A stretch of 64,000 bases of DNA, from IMG/VR virus record IMGVR_UViG_3300042868_005134, positions 124,001 to 188,000 of that record. The stretch is one strand, 5' to 3'. Position 1 is the stretch's first letter, and the number at the start of each line of letters is the position of its first letter. A model generated the notes under the pieces. It was given only the letters and a program-made list of their open reading frames with translations, was not told the origin of the DNA and did no database searches. This document shows positions 6,969-15,900 of the stretch, piece after piece. Made by a program: the position numbers and the translations under genes. This DNA comes from a virus.

Positions 6969-8354
6969 ATGCCACGTTTATCACTATACCGCCCTGAAAA
7001 GGGCAACGATTATAAATTTATAGATCGTTCTGCCAGCGAGATGTTTCAAGTGGGCGGAACGGACGTATATTTACACAAGTACCTAGGACCTGCAAATCCC
7101 AGCGATGCCAATGCCACCGCTGATCAACCTCAATACGATGCTGTGAAAGAAACAAACATTCAAGATTTGTTATTTCTTGAAAACCGTGACAGAAAATATG
7201 ATCCTAGCATATACAGATTACGCGGCGTATACAATGTTCAAGATTTAGATTTTAATTTAAGTCAGTTTGGATTGTTTTTAGACAACGATACAATTTACAT
7301 GACCATGCACATAAACGATTTTATTCGTTCAGTGGGCAGGAAACCCTTGAGTGGTGATGTTGTTGAATTACCGCATATTAAAGATGAATTTGCGCTCAAC
7401 GACATTGATGTCAGCTTGCCTAGATATTTTGTTATCAGTGATGTGGGCCGTGCCGCAGAGGGATTTAGCCCCACATGGTATCCGCACTTATATAGATTAA
7501 AACTTACAAAAATTGTTGACAGTCAACAATATAAAGAAATATTTGATCAAAAGGTCGTTGACCCTATTACAGGCGAAGAGACAAATACCACACTACGCGA
7601 TATTCTAAGTACACACAATAAAGAATTACAAATAAACGATGCCTTAATTGCTCAAGCAGAATCTGATGCTCCTAAGAGTGGCTACGAAACCCAGCAGTTT
7701 TATACACTAGCAGTCGATGCTTCTGGTAGGGCAGCATTACAAGGTGTGGACGATTCTTCTGCCCCTCCAGATGCGTCAACTATGACCATGGACGCAAGTC
7801 GTGTGGCCAAACGTCCTCAACGTAATGGTTATAGCGGTTACTTGACAGGCGACGGTATTGCGCCTAACGGGGTAGATTTTGGACATGGCATACAATTTCC
7901 AAATGGAGCTTTGGACGGTGACTTCTTTTTACGTACTGATTTCTTGCCTAACAGATTGTATAGATTTGACAGTACACGATGGATTAAATTTGAAGACAAT
8001 GTGAGAACTACACTAAGTAACACTGACACTAGAAATACGCTTAAAGGTACATTTATTAATAATAGTAATAAAACAGGTGTGGATATTGTTGCCAATGATT
8101 TTGTTACGCCCGTTGCTGACACTACAACGTTGTTGACTACAATAACTTATACTGCTGGCATGTATGCCACTGCCAGTATAGGAGATGGCATCTTCCCAAC
8201 AGTGACAGTTACTTCGGGTCTTGCTGGCAAAGCCTTGTTGACATTTAGTGAGACAGCGCCTGCCAATAAACAAATTGCTTGGAAATTGTATAGCAGCGCA
8301 CAAGAACAACGAATAGCAGTTAGTAAAGCGTTGAAACCCAAGGCAGATTTATAA
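6969..8354 (+). CDS. 14: Neck protein gp14, enlarged
   Basis: 461 residues from the ATG at 6969 (MPRLSLYRPEKGNDYKFIDR); T4 gp14 has 256. The central block LSQFGLFLDNDTIYMTMHINDF followed by GRKPLSGDVVELPHIKDEFAL parallels the T4 gp14 segment with FGLQVND and the GDLIYFP strand. Residues about 230-460 (Asp/Ser-rich linker, GYSGYLTGDGIAPNG, then a beta-rich tail) have no T4 counterpart and may be a surface decoration. An in-frame TTG at 6912 would overlap the promoter and is rejected. The stop overlaps the next start by 1 bp (TAATG), coupling it to gp15. Confidence 0.8.
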   Translation: MPRLSLYRPEKGNDYKFIDRSASEMFQVGGTDVYLHKYLGPANPSDANATADQPQYDAVKETNIQDLLFLENRDRKYDPSIYRLRGVYNVQDLDFNLSQFGLFLDNDTIYMTMHINDFIRSVGRKPLSGDVVELPHIKDEFALNDIDVSLPRYFVISDVGRAAEGFSPTWYPHLYRLKLTKIVDSQQYKEIFDQKVVDPITGEETNTTLRDILSTHNKELQINDALIAQAESDAPKSGYETQQFYTLAVDASGRAALQGVDDSSAPPDASTMTMDASRVAKRPQRNGYSGYLTGDGIAPNGVDFGHGIQFPNGALDGDFFLRTDFLPNRLYRFDSTRWIKFEDNVRTTLSNTDTRNTLKGTFINNSNKTGVDIVANDFVTPVADTTTLLTTITYTAGMYATASIGDGIFPTVTVTSGLAGKALLTFSETAPANKQIAWKLYSSAQEQRIAVSKALKPKADL

Positions 8355-9955
8355 TGCAATATTTTTATGACGGTCAAGTACGTCGCTACCTATTACAGAT
8401 TATTAGGTTACTAAGCAACTTTGTGGTCAAATACGGTGACGGCAGTCTTGTACGTGTGCCTGTAATGTATGGCGATGCCGATAGACAAGCGGCCAATATT
8501 ATTAAACAAAACAGTGAAAATACCATACTGGCTGCGCCACGTATAGCAGTATATATTACTGAACTAGAATTAGACATGAGCAGAATCAGTGATTCTAGTT
8601 TTATTAGTAAGGTACATGTGCGTGAACGAGCAGTAAATGAACTTACCGGCGAGTATACTTCTAGTCAAGGCAACAACTATACTGTTGAACGACTAATGCC
8701 AACGCCATTCAAACTGACAGTTAAGGCAGACATTTGGTCAAGCAGTAACGATCAAAAGTTACAAATACTTGAACAAATTTTAATGTTGTTTAATCCCAGT
8801 TTAGAAATACAAACCACTGACAACTATGTGGACTGGACCAGTTTAAGTGTGGTAGATTTGACACAAGTGGTTTACAGCGGCAGAAGCATACCAGTGGGCA
8901 CTGCCACTGAAATAGACATAGCAACACTGACTCTTCAGACTCCTATATGGATCAGTCCACCTGCTAAAATTAAACGACTTGGCGTCACTACCAGTGTTAT
9001 CACTAATATTTTAAGCTCATTGAATAATTCCAACGGAGATTACGTGGAAGGATTGGGCAGTGACAATAACATTTCAGGATTGACTAATCCGCCTACAGAT
9101 CCATTGTTTGGTCAAACCACAACCATAGGTAATTTTGACATAGAAGTTGTAAATGGGCAAATTAAACTTATCAGTAACGAAGGAACTTACCTAGCATGGA
9201 GCATGTTGATACAACAACACCCTAATGTTTATCATCCTAGCCTAACAAAAATTTATCTTAGACAGCCCGATGGCAGTTATGTAGTAGGTTACATTGCGAT
9301 TAGTTCCTTAGATGACACCATCATGGTAGTCGACTGGGATTCAGACACCTATCCCGGCAATACATTGATTTCATCAAGTTATAGAACAAGCACTGGTACA
9401 TTTGATGCCATTATAGATCCACAGCAAACAGGCCCTGTAAATCTAGTAGTGGGAACTCGCTACTTAATCCTTGAAAATATCGGCGGCGGCCTTAGAGATA
9501 CTTTTGAAGCTGTTAACAGTGTCAAACGCATCAACACCAACACCTTACACAGAAAAGTCAATGATCATAAGGTATGGGTCAATGGTGTTGAAGTGGGTTC
9601 GGGTAGTGCGAGAATTCCTGACAATATTGATACTGGTAATTACTATATTGTACTAGATGCCATGGCGCCCAGCGGTAGTGAAATTGTCTACGAATTGATC
9701 ATGAATGAAGACGGGCCCGATGCTTGGAAAAACACCGACGGTAGCGACACTGTGGCAGCAGCCAATGACATCATAGAGTGGACTGGCACAGACTGGGTGG
9801 TGGTATTCAGTGCCCAGGAAAACATCAACAATTTGGTTTACTTAACAAACATTTACCCTGGCAAACCTGATGTACAATACAAATGGAATGGTGTTGGCTG
9901 GAGCAAGAGTTTTGAAGGTGTGTATCGCAAAGAGGATTGGCGTCTTGAACTCTAA
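8354..9955 (+). CDS. 15: Tail terminator / sheath stabiliser gp15 with long C-terminal extension
   Basis: Residues 1-200 match gp15: MQYFYDGQVRRYLLQIIRLLSNFVVKYGDG, RVPVMYGDADRQA, then LMPTPFKLTVKADIWSSSNDQKLQILEQIL and TLTLQTPIWISPP. In T4 (272 aa) gp15 forms the ring that ends the tail and joins it to the neck. Here the protein has 533 residues; the second half (from about residue 215) contains beta-rich repeats (YLTNIYPGKPDVQYKWNGVGW, WTGTDWVVVFSA) like those of fibre and sheath proteins in this phage. Translationally coupled to gp14 (TAATG) and overlapped at its end by the Nudix gene. Confidence 0.82.
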   Translation: MQYFYDGQVRRYLLQIIRLLSNFVVKYGDGSLVRVPVMYGDADRQAANIIKQNSENTILAAPRIAVYITELELDMSRISDSSFISKVHVRERAVNELTGEYTSSQGNNYTVERLMPTPFKLTVKADIWSSSNDQKLQILEQILMLFNPSLEIQTTDNYVDWTSLSVVDLTQVVYSGRSIPVGTATEIDIATLTLQTPIWISPPAKIKRLGVTTSVITNILSSLNNSNGDYVEGLGSDNNISGLTNPPTDPLFGQTTTIGNFDIEVVNGQIKLISNEGTYLAWSMLIQQHPNVYHPSLTKIYLRQPDGSYVVGYIAISSLDDTIMVVDWDSDTYPGNTLISSSYRTSTGTFDAIIDPQQTGPVNLVVGTRYLILENIGGGLRDTFEAVNSVKRINTNTLHRKVNDHKVWVNGVEVGSGSARIPDNIDTGNYYIVLDAMAPSGSEIVYELIMNEDGPDAWKNTDGSDTVAAANDIIEWTGTDWVVVFSAQENINNLVYLTNIYPGKPDVQYKWNGVGWSKSFEGVYRKEDWRLEL

Positions 9956-10385
9956 GGAACGTATTGTATGTAGTGGTGCGCTGTTTTACGCAAAAAACAC
10001 CAAACGATTTTTGCTGTTACAAAAAGCCACTGGCAAACATCAAGGCACATGGAGTCTCGTGGGTGGTACTGCTGAAGATCAAGAAACACCATGGCAAGGA
10101 CTTCAACGTGAAATTACTGAAGAAATAGGTAGCATACCTAGCATACTTAAAACTGTGCCTATTGAAACTTTTGTAAGCAACGACACAGTTTTTAATTTTC
10201 ACACTTATCTATGTGTGATAGGAGATGAATTTGTTCCTGTACTTAGCATGGAACACAGTGGGTGGGCATGGACCACTATTGATCATGCTCCTAGACCGTT
10301 ACATCAAGGATTACGTAACAGTCTTAGTAGTCGTATAGTCCGAACAAAATTACAAACTATATTTGATATCATTGACTTAATTTAA
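9945..10385 (+). CDS. Nudix hydrolase
   Basis: A complete Nudix box is present: G41-x5-E47-x7-R55-E-I-T-E-E-I-G62, counted from a TTG start at 9945. This start has AGAGGA 8 bp upstream and gives 146 residues; no ATG is available at a sensible place, and longer in-frame starts would lie deep inside gp15. Nudix enzymes hydrolyse nucleoside diphosphates linked to another group (damaged dNTPs, ADP-ribose, NAD, capped RNA). The substrate cannot be read from the sequence. The gene overlaps the gp15 3' end by 11 bp, so it is likely made late, together with neck and tail completion proteins. Confidence 0.85.
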   Translation: MNSKERIVCSGALFYAKNTKRFLLLQKATGKHQGTWSLVGGTAEDQETPWQGLQREITEEIGSIPSILKTVPIETFVSNDTVFNFHTYLCVIGDEFVPVLSMEHSGWAWTTIDHAPRPLHQGLRNSLSSRIVRTKLQTIFDIIDLI

Positions 10386-10402
10386 CTGTCATCGCAAAAT
10401 CA

Positions 10403-11008
10403 TTAAGCATATGTTGCATTTAATGTAAACCATAATGTTGAACTAAGTGCAATATATTCTAATCCTGAACTTGCCGCTAAAGTAACACCAGTATTTGTTC
10501 CAGCATTATTAAGTTGGCCTCCATATGATGGATATACTATTATGTCAACTGCTAGATTATTTCGAACAACAATACGTTCGCCGCCCACGGCTAAAGGTAA
10601 TAGTATTCCAGAGCCGGCGCCGCCTGCAGTGACCAAGTTTATTTGACGTGTTAGTAGTGTAGCGCCGGCTTGTGTTGTTCCAGCTGAAGTTACTGCTACA
10701 TTATTACCAAACGCAACAGATCCTGAGTATTGTGCTAGACGAATCAAACCAGTGTCTAATACTTCAATGCTGGGTATGCCCGACACGTCATTTACACTGA
10801 AAATAGTGCCGCTTAAACTATTGGTAATACTGAATAGTTGGCCCGCACTCCCTTCAAAGCTCAATGTGCCGTTGCTGGTGGCATAGGCTTTTAATGTAAT
10901 ATTTTGAGCTGCCAAGCTGGCGTCGGCGCCGCTGAACACTATCTGTGGATCAGCCGTGGAAGAGCTAATGTTTGGGGTTATTACAATATTTTTATCTGAA
11001 TGTGCCAT
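10403..11008 (-). CDS. Putative virion surface / fibre protein (201 aa)
   Basis: Ser/Thr/Ala/Gly-rich beta protein. The first part (ITPNISSSTADPQIVFSGAD...FSITNSLSGTIFSVNDVSG) resembles fibre shaft repeats. The second part, residues about 120-200 (GSGILLPLAVGGERIVVRNN ... VDIIVYPSYGGQLNNAGTN), resembles a small C-terminal domain found in many phage fibre and surface proteins. It is the last gene of the fibre island and has its own late-promoter motif (11024-11031) and a GAGAGA ribosome site. Function inferred from composition and location. Confidence 0.65.
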   Translation of the reverse strand: MAHSDKNIVITPNISSSTADPQIVFSGADASLAAQNITLKAYATSNGTLSFEGSAGQLFSITNSLSGTIFSVNDVSGIPSIEVLDTGLIRLAQYSGSVAFGNNVAVTSAGTTQAGATLLTRQINLVTAGGAGSGILLPLAVGGERIVVRNNLAVDIIVYPSYGGQLNNAGTNTGVTLAASSGLEYIALSSTLWFTLNATYA

Positions 11009-11023
11009 GTGTTATCTCTCTTG

Positions 11024-11031
11024 TATTTATT
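11024..11031 (-). promoter_or_regulatory. Late promoter motif AATAAATA
   Basis: AATAAATA on the minus strand overlapping the TAA stop of the LamG adhesin gene upstream (stop at 11030-11032). It lies 15 bp before the ATG of the 201-residue protein, with GAGAGA between. Confidence 0.55.
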
Positions 11032-12247
11032 AGATTCCGTAACGACTGCGGAGTGCGTTAAAATTCTGCTGTACTTCCGCGGCTGATAATGCTCGGTTGT
11101 ATATTTTTGTTGATCCTATATTTCCAGAAAATGCAAAACTACTCAAATCACTTCTAATTCTACCTTGATCTATACTACTTACTCCAGTTCCACTAACTTG
11201 ATAAGTTCCTGCGATTATAGGAGGAGTTCCTAAGTCAACACCATTTTTATATACTTTCCAGGCAGTACCGGTTGATGCAGAAACAACAATGTTGACCCAA
11301 GTGTTTATGGATAATATATTATTATGTTGTATATAATTCCCTGGAGCTAAAGATATTTCCAAATTGGATGCTGATTTTATAAGCATTTCATATTTTTCAG
11401 TTACATTAGAACCCAATAATGCTGCATATGTTTTTGTACTATTAACATTAAACCATATATCTACACTAATAGAATTTTCGACAATACCACTAGAAGATAT
11501 AGATAGGAAATTATTACTACCATTGAAACTAAACGTACCATTACTAGCATACGTTAAACTATTTGCCGTGATTGTACTATTATTTGTAAGATCAAGTATT
11601 GCTTGTGTATTTGATCTGCTAGTGTCTGTATATGGTGTAGGAAATGTACCAAACTCTACCTGAGCACCACCTACTAGGATAAACCCTGCAAAAGAACCAT
11701 CGGTAATCCCGTAGCGTGCCGGATAGGCAATAATAAAGTTTACGTTTCCTGAAGCTGTTCCTTGTAGTCCCTGACGTTGCCATGAACCTTTTTGCGACAT
11801 ATCATATTCTGTTACATATCCTCCAGATAGTGCAGCAACAGACGCTCCTTCAATTGAAGAAAACATTCCATTAATATTACAATTAACGCTCAAGAAGGTA
11901 TATGCAGACATTGCATAACTTTGACCGGCGGTCATCGGTGCTGTTTTAAGTATATAAGCATAAGAGTTGCCAGACCACGATGCTGATAAGGCTCCAGACG
12001 TATACTTGCGAACTTGTCCTAAGTAAGTGCCTGCTGGTCCAGGTACTCCTGGATCAGTATATGTACTGCTAATTGTCCAACTAATACCATTCCAAAAATG
12101 CAGAGTTTGTGTTGGCCAAGTATAATATCCATCTAACGGGTGTAAATTTGTAGTTGGTGCGCCTCGCCAAGACTTCTGCGTATTGGACATGTCTGTGTAT
12201 AACACTAGACCATTAGTGACTACTGAGGGAGAATGATTAAGACTCAT
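11030..12247 (-). CDS. LamG-like adhesin / fibre tip protein A (405 aa)
   Basis: The N-terminus NHSPSVVTNGLVLYTDMSN leads to a beta-rich region (residues 35-210). A concanavalin/LamG-like domain covers about residues 225-400, with typical strands SFNGSNNFLSI, SVDIWFN, WVNIVVSAS, WKVYKNG and GNIGSTKIYNRALSAAEVQQ. It ends NFNALRSRYGI, an ending shared by the other LamG genes of the island. LamG domains commonly bind glycans, so a receptor-binding tip is likely. It is a close paralogue of the 408-residue protein at 18284-19510, with whole blocks (LDLTNNSTITA-SLTYAS) nearly identical. Overlaps the previous gene by 4 bp. Confidence 0.75.
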   Translation of the reverse strand: MSLNHSPSVVTNGLVLYTDMSNTQKSWRGAPTTNLHPLDGYYTWPTQTLHFWNGISWTISSTYTDPGVPGPAGTYLGQVRKYTSGALSASWSGNSYAYILKTAPMTAGQSYAMSAYTFLSVNCNINGMFSSIEGASVAALSGGYVTEYDMSQKGSWQRQGLQGTASGNVNFIIAYPARYGITDGSFAGFILVGGAQVEFGTFPTPYTDTSRSNTQAILDLTNNSTITANSLTYASNGTFSFNGSNNFLSISSSGIVENSISVDIWFNVNSTKTYAALLGSNVTEKYEMLIKSASNLEISLAPGNYIQHNNILSINTWVNIVVSASTGTAWKVYKNGVDLGTPPIIAGTYQVSGTGVSSIDQGRIRSDLSSFAFSGNIGSTKIYNRALSAAEVQQNFNALRSRYGI

Positions 12248-12984
12248 AGTCCAAACCTACCACGTATCGCGTTAAAATTTTTTTGAATTTCTTGAGTCGA
12301 TAACTCTCTGTTGTATATTCTAATAACTGATCGTCTTCCATAATGCTTCCACCCATATAGCGCACCAAATTGGATGCCGCCACCGTCATATACTGCTTTG
12401 CCAGCAGTATTAGGAGTTGATCCTACACCTTGATACACTCCGTTGATGTATAATGAAACAGTATTACTCATTCTGTTCCATATCATAGTTCTAAGTTTCC
12501 AGTAGTTAAGGTTGCTATAAGGTGCGTTTAATGATATTGTAGGTTGGTCGCTGTACCCACTTGCTGGATTGTTTGATTGTCCAAATACAAACTGAGTGTT
12601 TCCTACTCCGTGATTCCAGTCAAAACCCACACTGCCTGCGCTGTACGCTTGACCCGATGCCACTGTGCCAGCATCCGCTTCTGGATAGTTTACAGAATAT
12701 GTGTATACTGATTCTTCAATAGTCCATGCACCGTTGGTAGATGTTAATACACTACTTAAACTTGTTGAGTCAGCCACAGACACTATAAAAAAATTACTAA
12801 CGTTGCCACTATTTTGTAAATAGCCTGCGCTGACAAATTCACCACTGCTGATTGTTCCGTGATTGCCGTTTCCACTTATGTCATACCAGGTAGATCCTGT
12901 TCCAGGATAACTCTTAACATTGGCAGCATCGTAGTGAAGAACTAAGCCTGTTAACGTGGTAGAAGTATTATAATTTACGCTCAT
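12244..12984 (-). CDS. LamG-like adhesin B (246 aa)
   Basis: A single LamG/concanavalin-type domain with almost nothing else: GLVLHYDAANVKSYPGTGSTWYDISGNGNHG at the start, then TWYDISG, SLYINGVYQG and IRIYNRELSTQEIQKNFNAIRGRFGL at the end. Proteins with the sequence YDAANxxSYPGxGxxWxDxSGNGNHGT are frequent in phage tail modules and are thought to bind surface carbohydrate. Overlaps gene A by 4 bp and follows the giant Gly-rich fibre by 14 bp. A role as exchangeable receptor-binding protein is inferred. Confidence 0.75.
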   Translation of the reverse strand: MSVNYNTSTTLTGLVLHYDAANVKSYPGTGSTWYDISGNGNHGTISSGEFVSAGYLQNSGNVSNFFIVSVADSTSLSSVLTSTNGAWTIEESVYTYSVNYPEADAGTVASGQAYSAGSVGFDWNHGVGNTQFVFGQSNNPASGYSDQPTISLNAPYSNLNYWKLRTMIWNRMSNTVSLYINGVYQGVGSTPNTAGKAVYDGGGIQFGALYGWKHYGRRSVIRIYNRELSTQEIQKNFNAIRGRFGL

Positions 12985-12998
12985 AATCTATAGTTTGT

Positions 12999-15900
12999 TT
13001 ACACGTATCCCAGGCCATTCCACGACCTACAGCTTACTCTAACATCTTTGAATATTCCAAATGTAGGATCGGTATTATATAAACTACAATCAACATATAC
13101 AGTATTATTTGTTCCATAGCTAGCCTGGTATAATAATTTAGATCCGTTGTAGTGTCTTATAAATCCATCAGTGTCATATACTATATAGAATTTCTGATTT
13201 TCATCCCATGTTGTGCCATGCGCGATTCCGGCGCCATTATTATATGTGTGGTAGTTATTCATGGTATACGGATAAGCACTATGATCAATAGAACTATAAT
13301 TAGCATCAGCTGTTGGATCTGTATTCCAACCTATCATGGCATATGATGCACCATTGTCGCCACCACCAGCAGCGGCTCGTTTACTAAACTCTATGGTACA
13401 AGGAGCACTGAATGCCTGTGTACTGTACGCTTGGCCGTTCCAACTATTGTTGTCTGCGTTTTTGGTAAAAGTCACAGTGTCGGTGCCATTATTCGACAAG
13501 GACATATTGGCGCTAAATGAATATGTAATAGTTTGATAACCAAGAAAACGTTCTTTAACGGCATTAAAGTTTTGCTGTACTTCTGCTGCTGTCAGTGCTC
13601 GACTATACAGAGAAGTGTGCGCCACTGAGCCGTTTAACCAATAATTATCGTTTAATGTTCCAATAGTGAACGGTAAAGTGGCGGCAACACCGATACCGCC
13701 TGTGTTAGAGTGTACAGCAACTCCGTTCTTATAAATTACACGAGAGCCGTCTGAGTTCAAAACAAGTCCTAAGTTGACCCAAGTATTCACAGTCACTGCA
13801 TTTCCAATATTGCCGCCAGTTGCGGCACCTGCATAATAATAAATTCCTCCACCATTTTCTATTCCAATATATGTATAGGCATTACTCTCTTGAGTACCCA
13901 TTAACTGATAACCGCTTGAGTGTGATAACGAATTAAATTTCACCCAGACAAAGAAACTTCTAGCTCCTGCGTCTACTTTGTGTGTAAATGTAATTTTGTC
14001 ATTGACACCATCAAACACAATACTTTTAATATTTTCAGTTGTATTATTGGCTCCATTGGTCAATATGCCGTGATTGTTATTACCACTTATATCAGTCCAC
14101 TGTGGGCCATCATTAAAATTTGAGTTTGGTGTAAATGTTCCACCACTTAAAAATGTATGTACAGTACTAAGTGTTCTAGTTTCTGTACCAACGGAGTAGG
14201 AAATTGTTGTTACGATGCCACCAGTGGCCCGCTGCACGCCTGGATAACGAACAATAACTACACCACTGCCGCCATCTTTAGCATGTGGTAAAGAATTATT
14301 TCCTGATCCACCACCACCTCCTCCACCAGTATTAGCAACTCCTGCAGTGGTACCATTGGCACTGCCAGTACCGTCAGCACCCCTGCCGCCGCCGCCAAAA
14401 TATCCAGTTGCTGACCCAATACTGTTAGTTACAGTAAAAGGCCCGTTGGTATAGACGCCACCGCCGCCACCACCGGCAAACCAACCTGGTGGAGATCCAC
14501 CTACACTGGCAAATTGTGGATAATATCGTCCGATGCCGCCGTTACTTGCAGTTGACGGACCGCCCCCAGTTGCTGTTCCGCCTGCGCCACCCCCGCCTGA
14601 ACCTTCGTGTGGAGCTGAATGATTGAAATCTTCAGCGATAGTTGGTCCGCCTGGCCCTCTGCTGCCGCCAGGAAAACCGTAGCCAGTGCCGCCACCGCTG
14701 TTTGTTTGTGTGGCTAGGCCGCCGCGAGACGCACCTGGATTTGAAACTCCAAAATAGTAGTCGCCCGCGCCGCCGCCGCTGCCGCCATTTTTATACACGC
14801 TGTCCGTGTAGAAGCTTTCATTGCCACCACCACCGCCTTGTGCTATAATATCGCTGAATGAGCTACTGCCACCTTGAAATCCGTGAGAATTATTTGTCGT
14901 GCCGTAGTTGCCTGTAGTTGACCCACCATAATACCTACCGCCCTGGCCTCCAGCACCCACAGTTACACTTATTCCAACTCCATTCTGAACATATTTATTA
15001 GGATGATATACCAAACCTCCGCCGCCGCCACCACCTGCAGCGCCATGACTACCACCTCCACCTCCACCTCCACCCACTACTAGCACTTCCACACCTGGAT
15101 TATTACCAAATGTAAAATAATCACTAGCAGTAAATGTGTGAATAGTATCATTGCCCGAAGTGGTTATTATTCCACCGGTGGCTTGTGGTGCTCCACGATA
15201 GCGAATAATAACTACGCCCGACCCACCAGCGCCGCCAGACTTTGAAGGGGAATAAGAGCCACCGCCGCCTCCGCCGCCAGTATTAGCAAGCCCTGCTGCG
15301 CCATCAGCACTAAAAAATGCTCCGCCGCCTCCACCCAATCCACCTATACCTTGTCTAGTTGGAGATGATGGAGAGTATGTTCCGCCAGCGCCGCCGCCGC
15401 CATAGTATGTTTGCGTTCCAACTGTGAATGTACCGCTTGTTGTGAACGTATGTACAGTGTCACCGTTAACTGAAGTTATAGTGCCTCCTGTTGCTCTTGC
15501 AACACCAGGATAACGAATAATAACTATACCACTACCGCCTTCACCACCCTTGTTATTACTATTATAATGAGATCCACCACCTCCGCCACCGCCGGTGGAT
15601 GCGCCTGCATTGCCGCCTGGTTGATTTGCGCCAGCAATGCCATCGATTGCTGGATTTATTCCTGTTGTGTCTCCAAAACCGCCGGGCCCTTCATAACTTG
15701 ATCCGCCACCACCGCCACCTGCGCCGCCATGCCCTCCTAAACCTGAACTTGGTGGATGTGTTGCTCCACCACCTCCTCCACCAAAATAAAATGGACTTAT
15801 CTGTGGATATTGACGGCCGTTGCCGCCGGTGGGTCGATTTGGTCCGCTTGCTCCGCGTTGACTGGCACCACCTCCACCTCCTGAATAATGGCTGTTGTCG

